DNA of 23,429 nucleotides from IMG/VR virus record IMGVR_UViG_3300045740_000189, positions 1 through 23,429 of that record. The stretch is one strand, 5' to 3'. How positions within the stretch are numbered: position 1 is the first letter of the stretch; each line of letters starts with the position of its first letter. The notes below the pieces were generated by a model that saw nothing but the letters and a program-made list of their open reading frames with translations, had not been told where the DNA came from and made no database searches. This document shows, one piece after another, positions 13,289-22,600 of this stretch. Both the position numbers and the translations under genes were made by a program. The stretch comes from a virus.

Positions 13289-13666
13289 TTAAATTATAAC
13301 AAAGGTATTACCAGCACCTACAGTTACAGTTGCAGTTATTGCAAGAGGTCCTGCAGCAAAATAATTATAATTAATTTGTCCTAGATCTTGATCTTGATAT
13401 ATTGTATTAAAATTGGAAAAAATAACTGCTGTGGCAATACCAGTAGTAGAAACTCCACCTCCACCACCACCTTGAATACTAATATCTAAAGTTTTGGTGC
13501 CCGTGTTGTAATAAAAAGTATTACCAGCACCAATAAAGTTTAGATTAGTGGCACCAATACCTTGAGGAGTTCCTGCAGATTGTATCCCGAGAATTGCACC
13601 ACCTGTAATATTTTGTAAAGACCTACTGTTGTCAATAACAGTAGTTCCTCCTATTTGAATTGCCAT
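13289..13666 (-). CDS. Fibre-like virion protein (125 residues)
   Basis: A 125-residue Gly/Thr/Ile-rich protein. Its N-terminus, IGGTTVIDNSRSLQNITGG, resembles the SNQVISSGRQLQNIASL segment (104-120) of the neighbouring 376-residue fibre, pointing to shared ancestry. A GGGGGG run near residues 67-72 separates the N-terminal part from a beta-rich C-terminus ending in GNTFVII. GGAG eight bases upstream of the ATG supports the start, and a perfect late box precedes it. It is probably a fibre or tail accessory protein. Confidence 0.75.
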   Translation of the reverse strand: MAIQIGGTTVIDNSRSLQNITGGAILGIQSAGTPQGIGATNLNFIGAGNTFYYNTGTKTLDISIQGGGGGGVSTTGIATAVIFSNFNTIYQDQDLGQINYNYFAAGPLAITATVTVGAGNTFVII

Positions 13667-13693
13667 CTTCGTGTCTCCACTCGGCAGTTTTTA

Positions 13694-14824
13694 CTATTTA
13701 TACTTTTTAAGTTCTTCTATTTCTGCTTTTAATTCTTTAATTGCTTCAATTAAAACCCCAATAATACCATTATAATTTACAGTTTTTGGATCATTTCCAT
13801 GAACTAGTTCTGGAAGAATTTGTTCTAATTCTTGAGCAACCACACCATATGAAGGTAATCCAGATTCTTTCCAATTAAATCTAACTCCACGCAGATCATT
13901 TATTTTTGATAAAGCATTAGTGACCGAATGAATATCTGTCTTATACCTGAAGTCAGAAAGAGAGTTAAAATCTTGTGCAGTGACTATTCCACTGACAGAC
14001 ACATTAGATCCATCAAAAGTAAAATTAGAAGATCCTGCAAAAGAACCGGCACTATTATAGACAACTTGAGTATTAGCACCAGCGCCACCAGGAGCACCAC
14101 CAATTCCACTTAACTGAGATCCGTCACCATAATATGTAATAATACCAACATTATCTGTTGATGTTATGATACCTCCAGAAGATCCTGTTGACCTGAAAGC
14201 AATATTACCAATAGTACCAAATCCAGTAACATTTAGACTGCCACTGGTTGTCATTCCAGTGATGCTTAAATTAGTTCCAATACCAGTAGTAAAAGTTAAA
14301 CCAGAACCAACTTGTACCCAAGAAGTTCTAACAGCAGGAGCAGTTACAATTCCTGCAACTCCAACATCACTGTTAAATGTAGAAATTCCAGTAATAATTA
14401 AGTCAGTAAAAGTATTTGGTCCATTTGCAATTGCAGCTTCAATTGTTGCAGTTGTCGTTGCATCAAGAGAAGCAATATTTTGAAGTTGTCTACCAGAACT
14501 AATAACCTGATTGGAACCAATGCTTAATGATCCAACAGTTGCGACACCAGATACATTTAGATTAGTTCCAATTCCACTGTTAAAGTTTAGTCCACTACCA
14601 ACTGTTAAATTTGATGCTTGAACAGTAGTAATAATACCAGCATTTGCAGTGATTGTCTGTCCAACAGAAACAGATGTGGCACCAATTCCACCACGAACAT
14701 CTAAAGTATATCCCGGAACTGTTGTTCCAACACCAACTCGAAGTTGGTCTTTATTGCCGTAGATTAAATTATCACCAATTTCAACACCATTTTTAATGAC
14801 AAAATTCTTATTAATTGCTGCCAT
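13694..14824 (-). CDS. Tail fibre with C-terminal S74 intramolecular chaperone
   Basis: A 376-residue protein. Residues 1-45 form a cyanophage fibre N-terminus (VGVGTTVPGYTLDVRG). Residues 46-285 are a chain of repeats (GSGLxFxxGIGTNLxxxG, VSGIVTA). From 289 on comes a peptidase S74/endosialidase chaperone domain: LSDFRYKTDIHSV, LRGVRFNWKESG, YGVVAQELEQILPELV, then a coiled coil (355-376). In this family the chaperone trimerises the fibre and cuts itself off just before the conserved serine, here Ser290-Asp291. It has its own late box and a purine-rich GGGGGAGAG before the ATG. It probably forms a host-contacting fibre. Confidence 0.88.
   Translation of the reverse strand: MAAINKNFVIKNGVEIGDNLIYGNKDQLRVGVGTTVPGYTLDVRGGIGATSVSVGQTITANAGIITTVQASNLTVGSGLNFNSGIGTNLNVSGVATVGSLSIGSNQVISSGRQLQNIASLDATTTATIEAAIANGPNTFTDLIITGISTFNSDVGVAGIVTAPAVRTSWVQVGSGLTFTTGIGTNLSITGMTTSGSLNVTGFGTIGNIAFRSTGSSGGIITSTDNVGIITYYGDGSQLSGIGGAPGGAGANTQVVYNSAGSFAGSSNFTFDGSNVSVSGIVTAQDFNSLSDFRYKTDIHSVTNALSKINDLRGVRFNWKESGLPSYGVVAQELEQILPELVHGNDPKTVNYNGIIGVLIEAIKELKAEIEELKKYK
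13695..13702 (-). promoter_or_regulatory. T4-type late promoter TATAAATA
   Basis: A perfect TATAAATA built into the last codons and stop of the 376-residue fibre gene (TAT AAA TAG), 29 bases upstream of the ATG at 13666. It would start the transcript of the small fibre genes. Confidence 0.7.
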
Positions 14825-14860
14825 TCGGGTTCACTCTCCCCCGGTGTAATTTGTTAATAT

Positions 14861-14868
14861 TATTTATA
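14861..14868 (-). promoter_or_regulatory. T4-type late promoter TATAAATA
   Basis: A perfect TATAAATA in the 47-base gap between the protease gene and the S74 fibre gene, 37 bases before the ATG at 14824. It is the clearest late promoter of the window since it lies outside coding sequence. Confidence 0.78.
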
Positions 14869-14871
14869 AAG

Positions 14872-17427
14872 TTATCTAGTCAAAGGATCTTGATTCCAAG
14901 TATCCCTAGATCCATCTGCTTTCTCATTGATCCATATTCTAACGAATCCATCTCCAGAGTTTCCACCTTGTCTTGTTTTGTTATTAGCAACAGATGCATC
15001 TTCTCTAGCAAGTCCAGAACCACCTCCACCACCTCCTCCAGCGTTTGCTCCACCACCACCATAAAATCCTGCTCCTCCACCACCTCCCGTGGCAAAAATT
15101 TGTCTAGTTCCTTCTTGCTGCCTTTCAAATTTAGCATTACCCCCATTATTTCTACCACCAAAACCAACTCTAATTGGCCTTGTGGTTTGTGTAGGAGTAT
15201 TTGGAGGAGGTGTAATTGATGATGTTTGAATTAAATTTCCATTATTGTCTATAAGAAAATTATTTTTAGTAGCACTATCATATCTTTCTCTTCTCAAATT
15301 TGCAGGAAGTTGAACTATTGCATTTGGTGTGTCATGCAGTCTTCTGTTTATACTTGATACAGTAGCAGCAGCTGAGAACAAAGAATCTGAAATATCTGGA
15401 TCAGACTGAACTATAAATTTATTAGCATTAGTATTACTTTCCACATAACTAATATCTCTTATAGAATTTTGTTTCGCATAAGTAGAACAAAGAGCTTGTT
15501 TTGCTTGTGCTGGAGTCCACAATAAATTTGTAGGTATTGTATTTGCCATATTATATTCCAACAGACATGCTAATATACCAGCAGCAGTTGGAGTAGCTGC
15601 ACTAGTTCCACTAAATGGACCCCATGCCCACCCATCATCATTTCCCCAATTCGGATTGTATGTAGAAAATTGTCCTCCACCGGGAGAACAAACACTTGTT
15701 GCGGGACCTTTATTACTATAAGATTCTAATTGATCTTTTGAATATGTATTTAATGCCGAAACATTTATTGCATTATGTACTCCTTCGGGTCCTATTGGTC
15801 GATTGTAATAAAACCTTCCTGTTGAACCAGAACTAAGTATCATGTAGGAATTAGGACTTCCCGATGATAAATCAAAAGAAACAGAATCTGAATAAACTTG
15901 GTAGTAATTATCATAGTCTATTTGCTTATTTACAGAAGAATTCCATGGTGCTCTGGTATGACACCCATTACCCATGGCACATGTAACATGAACTCCGGAG
16001 TTTACGGTTGCTTCAATATCAGATAATAATGAAACTATTGTTTCATCTTCTTTAAGAAAATTACCATTATGATGGACAGACCACAATCCCTTTATATTTT
16101 TTTCTCCAGTTACTGGATAAAATGAAACGAATCCTTGAGATGCAACTGAAATTGAAATTGCTTCTCTAATTAAAGACTGTTGATAAGATTCTGCAAATTT
16201 AAATCTCGTATTAAAAGTTGAATCTTGTGTTTTAATCAAATAATATGTTTGTCCATTTACAAGACCATTTATTGAAGATCCTTCATATACAACTCTATCT
16301 CCTGTTCTCAGATTATTATCTGCAAAGGGATATGAAAATAGGACAGAATTATTTTCTAAATTATTATTGAAATTGCTAATAAGAATATTATCTATACCAG
16401 TTTCAATATAAAATGGATTTAATTTGTATTCTTCTAAAACATCAATATCCCAACCCTTTTCTGGACGACTTATGACAGTTCCCCTATATCTAATTGATTC
16501 TATACTATTAATACCAATTCTACTAAGATGAAAATTTTGAAATTCTAATATTGCAACTGTTGGATTTATATGTCCGTAAGAATTTTTTTGAGAACTGTTT
16601 ACTTTCTTTCGATGAAATTGTCTGATATATTCCAAAGATTCAAAAAAAGTAGCTTTATTTGGACTATCATCATAAGATCCATATACAACGTATAAATTTG
16701 CATCCTTGGCAAACCCACTTCTAATACCACCAGCGCAACTTAAAGTGCCCGAAGCATGATCCAATAAACATTTATCTGGATAATTTGCATATAAATTTGA
16801 GATTCCATTTATTGTTGTTTTTTCAGTGACATTTTGTTCCCAGTTATATGGAATTATTCTAGAACTAGTCCCAAATCTATTTTTAAAATCAACATGTGAT
16901 TTTGATAAAGATAATGTTTGTCCGAGATTATCTGGATCCACCTCTAGAGTTATCACATCAACATTCATTCCTGTCCAAAAACTACTATAAGAACCAGTAA
17001 CTTGTTTTGTATCAGAAAAACCTCCACCCCAATTAGAGGGTGTATTTTCACCAGCACATCTCAACAAACTATGATTATCCATAGATGAAATATTTGGTGG
17101 GGTTGAAGGAGATTTCCAATATTTTCTATTTGGTCCACTATAAAAATAATCTTCGGGTTTTACAGAAGCTGGAAACATTTTTGGCAAATCTGAAAGTTTT
17201 TTAACATCCAAAACTCTCTGATCTTCTTTCAATTTCTCTGCTTCTTCGTCAGAAAGATAATAAATTGTGTTTGGACCGGTTTCTAGTCTACGAGAACACT
17301 CAACTTCTCTATTTGGAATACACTCGGAGGAACATTCACATTCTTCCATATCGGCATAGAATGATTCGTTAAAACCAATATCTTTTAAAGTTACAATGTA
17401 TCTTGAAGTTTCTGATTTAATTTCCAC
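14872..17427 (-). CDS. Subtilisin-like (S8) serine protease with glycine-rich tail
   Basis: An 851-residue protein. The start is GTG, supported by GGAGG eight bases upstream. Residues 8-80 look like an S8 propeptide (YIVTLKD ... YLSDEEAEKLKEDQRVLDV) with an inserted Cys cluster (C30, 32, 36, 44). The catalytic core carries H224 in DHASGTLSCAGG, the oxyanion N487 in CAMGNG and S609 in FSGTSAATPTAAG; the triad aspartate is probably D157 or D164 (MNVDVITLEVD). Residues 345-435 form an insertion like virion repeat domains (GDRVVYEG...ING..NGQTYYLI). Residues 750-832 are glycine-rich and end GDGFVRIWI. No signal peptide is seen. It is likely a virion protease acting on the host surface or on neighbouring fibres. 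Confidence 0.85.
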   Translation of the reverse strand: MEIKSETSRYIVTLKDIGFNESFYADMEECECSSECIPNREVECSRRLETGPNTIYYLSDEEAEKLKEDQRVLDVKKLSDLPKMFPASVKPEDYFYSGPNRKYWKSPSTPPNISSMDNHSLLRCAGENTPSNWGGGFSDTKQVTGSYSSFWTGMNVDVITLEVDPDNLGQTLSLSKSHVDFKNRFGTSSRIIPYNWEQNVTEKTTINGISNLYANYPDKCLLDHASGTLSCAGGIRSGFAKDANLYVVYGSYDDSPNKATFFESLEYIRQFHRKKVNSSQKNSYGHINPTVAILEFQNFHLSRIGINSIESIRYRGTVISRPEKGWDIDVLEEYKLNPFYIETGIDNILISNFNNNLENNSVLFSYPFADNNLRTGDRVVYEGSSINGLVNGQTYYLIKTQDSTFNTRFKFAESYQQSLIREAISISVASQGFVSFYPVTGEKNIKGLWSVHHNGNFLKEDETIVSLLSDIEATVNSGVHVTCAMGNGCHTRAPWNSSVNKQIDYDNYYQVYSDSVSFDLSSGSPNSYMILSSGSTGRFYYNRPIGPEGVHNAINVSALNTYSKDQLESYSNKGPATSVCSPGGGQFSTYNPNWGNDDGWAWGPFSGTSAATPTAAGILACLLEYNMANTIPTNLLWTPAQAKQALCSTYAKQNSIRDISYVESNTNANKFIVQSDPDISDSLFSAAATVSSINRRLHDTPNAIVQLPANLRRERYDSATKNNFLIDNNGNLIQTSSITPPPNTPTQTTRPIRVGFGGRNNGGNAKFERQQEGTRQIFATGGGGGAGFYGGGGANAGGGGGGGSGLAREDASVANNKTRQGGNSGDGFVRIWINEKADGSRDTWNQDPLTR

Positions 17428-19656
17428 TTATAAAACCTCCGATGTTCCGTATGTGTCGCAAGATTGTGTTACCAAATTGGCATCACTATCATCATCCAAT
17501 TTCCTCTTAGGTAATGAAGTGTCATCATATATTTGTTTTGATGAATTCGAGTATGTACATCCACATGCACCAGCATTTGCTCCTGGAATCCATGTAGCAC
17601 ACTCACCGTCTCTCATCCATGCATCACGATTATTACTACGAGAATCTCTATTATATAGAGATATATTTAAATTATTTCCGGATCCACTTAAAGAAGCACC
17701 TGCTCCACCATTGTTGCCAGATCCATTTGCACCAGCAACTCCTGGACCACCACCAGAACCACCTGGATTACCTGCAGCAGACGAAGACTCTCCAACATAT
17801 CGAATTCCCTTACCAGACCCTCCTCCACCTGCTGCAACAGCAATTAATCTCCCTCCTTTGTACAAGAATGTTCCACCTCCACCAGATCCATTTTTGAAAT
17901 CAGAATCAGCACCTGACCATCCACCTCCAGGAGAACTTTGATTAGGATAATTGGAAGTTTCCTTTCCAGATCCAGTTCTTCCTATTTGGAAGGTGTACGT
18001 TATACCTTTTAAAAGTTTAAGGTAAATAACTCCAACTCCACCTTGTCCACCTGGTCTAACAGTTCCATTCCAAGATGTTGCGGATTCCCCAGCAGCACCA
18101 GCCATTTCAATTGCAACTTCACAATCACGATCAGGTGAAACTAATTCCCATTGACCAACACCTAAACTTACTGCATTGTTACCGGATGGTGGATTTCCTT
18201 CACCTAGTTGAAATCCAGCAGTAGTATTTGCCCATGCCTTTAAAGTAGCGTTTGAAACCTGTGATCTGTCATAATTTTGATTTGAATTTTTTTGATTTGT
18301 TAATTGAACAGTTACTTCTCTACTTACGACATTTGCAACAACTGTTCTATTTTCTGGAATATCTACATTTGGATCAAATCTTCTTCCATACTCCAAAACA
18401 TTATTATCTTTAGTTGAATTGATAGTTAAAAAAGAATCTATGTCTGCTCCATCTTGTTTTCTAGTCGCAGACAAAAATAGTATATCAATTGCGGGTTTTC
18501 CCCAGGCAGGATTCCATTTTAATCTTCCGCAACATAAACTAGTACTTTCCGCAACTGCATTTGTTTCAGTTCTTTCAAATAAAACTCTTCCATTATCACC
18601 AAATGCTCTTACAGTTTCTCCATTAAAATCTGAAGTTGAAAAATTTAAATTTTGTTTATTTGATTCATTTTCAAATCTGGAATTGCCATTCCATTCCAAA
18701 ACTTTAAAAGCGTTGTAAATGTCTCCACTTGACCCACCACCACCACGAATTCTGCATTGAAATGCAGCTATAAATGGTTTGTCAGTGCTAGAATTAATTG
18801 CTCTCGGGTATATGTCTCTAATTTCAAGATCTAAGTAAATATAGCAAGTGTCAGTATCAGTACCAAAAACCCATGGTCCAAACCAAGTGGATACTGGATT
18901 CGGTTTTAATCCAGATGCTGTCCTTATGGTTTCATTTTTTCCACCAGGTCTAACAGCATCATCCCAACTTAAACATTGTGCTGCAGGTTTAGCATCTACA
19001 TCTAGTGTTACAATAGATGAATTAATTGATGGTGCAGCCGTAGCATTTGGAACACCCCCTTGAGAAACCTTACAATAGATCTGATATGATCCAGGACCTG
19101 GAGAAACAGTAACAGAAGAATATGTTCCACCAGTAGTTGTTCCTACTATAGCACCGTTTAAATACCATTCATATCTTAAAGAAGCATTATCACCATTACT
19201 TGCAACAGCAGCTATACTAAAAAGTGCAGATTTTCCTTCGGTGATTCTTTGATATGAAGGTTGTGATGTTATTGAAATATAAATTTTAATGCTTGTAGCA
19301 GCAGTTCTGGAGGTAAGTGGACCATTAATTGCAGGTGCTACTCCAGAACTAGGAGTAAAAGTTGCTAGTGAATAATAATTTGCTGCTAAAAGTTGGCTAC
19401 TTAAGTATAAATTTTCTCCAGTTTCACCCGTTATTGGAGAACCATCTTTATACCATTGATATGAAATTGTTCCGGATGCTTCTGTTCCCGTTGATGGATT
19501 AATTGCTTTTGCGATGGCAGTCAATGTTGCACTACCATTATAGTCAATAATTAAATCCTGAGGTTGCTGAGCACCTAAAGCAGCATTTGAAAAGGTTAAT
19601 ATTGGTGCGGAGACTTCAAATCCTGTTTGAAGTCTCTTATTAAGTACTAGTGGCAT
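17428..19656 (-). CDS. Ig-like plus glycine-rich adhesin
   Basis: A 742-residue protein. Two Ig-like domains come first, at about 35-125 (ISYQWYKDGSPITGE) and 126-222 (RYEWYLNGAIVG). A unique region at 225-495 has several Cys. A glycine-rich domain follows at 498-660, with GGGGTFLYKGGRLIAVAAGGGGSGK (592-616) resembling ALK/LTK-type glycine-rich domains. The C-terminus has a Cys cluster (C686, C698, C700, C733). Ig-like domains on phage tails are usually adhesive, and glycine-rich loops occur in T-even gp38 adhesins, so this is probably a host-binding tail protein. The ATG shares its A with the upstream TAA stop. The next gene starts directly after the stop. Confidence 0.82.
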   Translation of the reverse strand: MPLVLNKRLQTGFEVSAPILTFSNAALGAQQPQDLIIDYNGSATLTAIAKAINPSTGTEASGTISYQWYKDGSPITGETGENLYLSSQLLAANYYSLATFTPSSGVAPAINGPLTSRTAATSIKIYISITSQPSYQRITEGKSALFSIAAVASNGDNASLRYEWYLNGAIVGTTTGGTYSSVTVSPGPGSYQIYCKVSQGGVPNATAAPSINSSIVTLDVDAKPAAQCLSWDDAVRPGGKNETIRTASGLKPNPVSTWFGPWVFGTDTDTCYIYLDLEIRDIYPRAINSSTDKPFIAAFQCRIRGGGGSSGDIYNAFKVLEWNGNSRFENESNKQNLNFSTSDFNGETVRAFGDNGRVLFERTETNAVAESTSLCCGRLKWNPAWGKPAIDILFLSATRKQDGADIDSFLTINSTKDNNVLEYGRRFDPNVDIPENRTVVANVVSREVTVQLTNQKNSNQNYDRSQVSNATLKAWANTTAGFQLGEGNPPSGNNAVSLGVGQWELVSPDRDCEVAIEMAGAAGESATSWNGTVRPGGQGGVGVIYLKLLKGITYTFQIGRTGSGKETSNYPNQSSPGGGWSGADSDFKNGSGGGGTFLYKGGRLIAVAAGGGGSGKGIRYVGESSSAAGNPGGSGGGPGVAGANGSGNNGGAGASLSGSGNNLNISLYNRDSRSNNRDAWMRDGECATWIPGANAGACGCTYSNSSKQIYDDTSLPKRKLDDDSDANLVTQSCDTYGTSEVL

Positions 19657-22600
19657 TAGAAGTTCTGACCAGAAGTGATACCGTAATAAGTGCTACCATC
19701 TAAGGTAGTAAATGAATAAAGATCAGTTTTACCTGCAGTTGATGTCATTTGTGGTGTAACTCCACCAGCCCATTTTAAAGTAGCTCCTTGGAAAGAGAAA
19801 GTAACAGTTCTTCCTCCAGTTCCATCTTGAGTTAACTTAACTAAGAATGTTGTAGACGTTGTAGTTGGAACATTGCTAATAATAAATGATGTAATACTAG
19901 AATTCAATGTTACATTAAATGTTTGAGCTTCGGAGAGATCTAAAGTTACAACGTTAGATGATATTGATGGTGTTGCGATTGCCTCAGTGTAAGACTTAAA
20001 TCTAGATCTGCCTTCAACATCAAGGATCGAATTTTCACGAAGAGTTAGTGTATTTAATTTCAATGACTGTTTTACATCAAGTGTCATTGTTGTTGTAACT
20101 CCAGCAAGAATGCTTGAATGTCCAACTCCAACTAAAGCAAATGATGTTGATAAGAATTGACCACGGACAGTAAGAGCAGATCCAACTGTCATTGTTCCAA
20201 TGAATCTAGATTCTCCACGAACATCAAGTGCTGTAGAAACTCCAGAACCAGTTTCATTTACAATAGTAAGTTTAGCAAATTCTGTATTTGTTGTTCCAAC
20301 ACCAACTTTAGCAAAAGTGTGAATGCCGATAGAATTTACAACCCAGGACGTTGATAGTGGAAGGTTAAATAATCCAGAGGCGTCCCCAATAAATTTGGAA
20401 GATCTTACAGTTCCTATAAAGTTTCCAGCACCATATACCTCTAGAGCAAATTCTGGATTTGTTGTGCCAATACCAACAGATCCAATACCAGTAATTGCAA
20501 CTAATTGTGGGATAGAACCATTAGTTGCTCGTTGTCCTACTTGAAGGAGATTATTTAATACCGTTGTAGTTCCAACTCCAACTCCAAATCTATCAACTTT
20601 TAAATCTAAAGAATCTGTTGTTAGAGAAATAGGACCAAATTTTCTCCATGCATTATCTTTGGTATAGGTCCATCCAGAATATCCACCTCTCTCAGGTTGA
20701 GTATAATATGTAAAGTCACCTAGATTTCCACTAGTTGTTGGAGTAGAAATTCCAACTGTAAACTTCCTTGAAACTTCAGCATCACCCTGAAGATACATTG
20801 AATATGCTTCAATTCCTCTGCTTGAGTTTGATGTTATTTTTTCATTGAAAACAACTGGACCATCAAATTGACTGACAATATCTTTTGTTGGTCCACCTTC
20901 TACTTTAATCGATCTACTAATATTAATTTCAAGAGGAGTTAAAATATCAAACGCAACATTTACTCCAGCATCTGTACCAACTTCCTCACCAACTGCAGAA
21001 GGAACTGGTGCATCAAATACTTCTTCTTGACCAGTAGCAGAACTTACTTTTTTATTTCCAACATAAAAATCACCTTCATCATTCATACCAGTATAAACTA
21101 CAATACCACCATCTTGTTTTAAAGATTGTGATAGAAGTCTCTCCTGAGAAGAAAGAACTCTATCCTGTTTATCTGGGAATGCAGTTGAGTAGTTACCAGG
21201 ACCAAATCCAACATATTCAAAAGTATGTCCAGAGGCACGAATAATTGAGTTTCTTCTAAATTCTGTTGGGATAACTCGTATTTTTCTTACTTCAGATCCA
21301 ACACTATGAATTCCTGCAACAGATCCTAAAGCACCCCTAAAAACAGTTAACGGCAATTCATCAGAAATTCTCATAATTTCTGAGTCAACTTCAATATAAT
21401 CGCCAAGCTTTAGACCAGAAGTTGAGAAATTTTGAATTGAAATTGAAGTGGAAGATCTTGAAGATATAGTTGCATTTAATACAGTGGATATTCCAGCAAA
21501 AATAGAAACCATTCTTCCACCAATATTTTCATCATTACGAGTGCTGTTTCCACCTTGAGAAGTGAACCCTTCCTTAAATAGATAAATTTCTCCAGTTGCA
21601 GTTGGTGCTTGGGTTCCAACTCCAATATTTAAAGTTAATTCTGAGAGTCCGAGAACTTCATTTACAACAAAATCTCCATTATAAATTTCTTGTCCAGATC
21701 CAACAATCCTGACCTTATTTCCAGTGAGTAATCCATGAACTGTATTTCCAACTCCAATTGTTTTAACAGTTGCAATTCCCAAAACATTATCATAAGTTAA
21801 AGAACTAACTTGTAAAGATTTTCCAACATTATGAGCAAAAGATAATTCAGAATTTGTAGATCCAATTCCAATAGTAGAAAATCCAATTATAGAAGATCCA
21901 CTGGAAACATTAATAGTATTATGTTGCCCAGTAGAAATACCAGTAATTCTATAGAGATTGTTGTAATTATTATAAGATTCAGATCCAACACCAGTTACTC
22001 TAATAACATCATTTGTATTGTCTATAATTCCATTTACAGTTACAAAAGCTGGGTAATAACTAGTAGATGTTGTTGTAGCAACTCCAACAATTGTTAGGGT
22101 ATTGCCAATTCCATAAGAAGATCCAGGATCTACAATTTTAACTGCAGTTATTGATCCAACAGAGTTTACTGTTACTATGGCAGTGGCATTTTTTCCCACT
22201 GTAGAACCAGCAACTCCAACTAATGTTGCATTGTAGAGATACTCTGTTCCTCCAGTTCCTCTGCCATATCCCTGTCCAGCAGAAGTAATTCCAACAGACT
22301 TAATTCCATTTAAACCATGATCATACTTTGTATAAAGTATGTGAGTTGTGCTGGAAGTTGAAACTATATTTGTAAGTCCAATTCCAACAGCAGAATCTAA
22401 AATTAATTTTTCAACAGTTTCTTTTGTAATAGAATTGCGAAGGTCATTTGTTATTACTCTACCAACAATGTCAGATTTTGCATAACTTTTTGCTGAATTT
22501 GGGTCAGAATTAGGATTATCTCTATCATTTTGTGGATAAAGATCTATAATATTCTGAGAAAAACTCTCATTGATAAAATCAGGGGCAATAGGATTGTTTG

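Noticed and set aside
14880-15167. 95-codon minus-strand frame rich in Glu and Val
   Set aside because: Shadow of the glycine-rich tail of the protease; shifted glycine codons read as Glu, Val and Leu.
17396-17941. 181-codon plus-strand frame rich in proline
   Set aside because: Antisense of the glycine-rich region of the 742-residue adhesin; Gly codons read backwards as Pro. No plus-strand promoter or Shine-Dalgarno.
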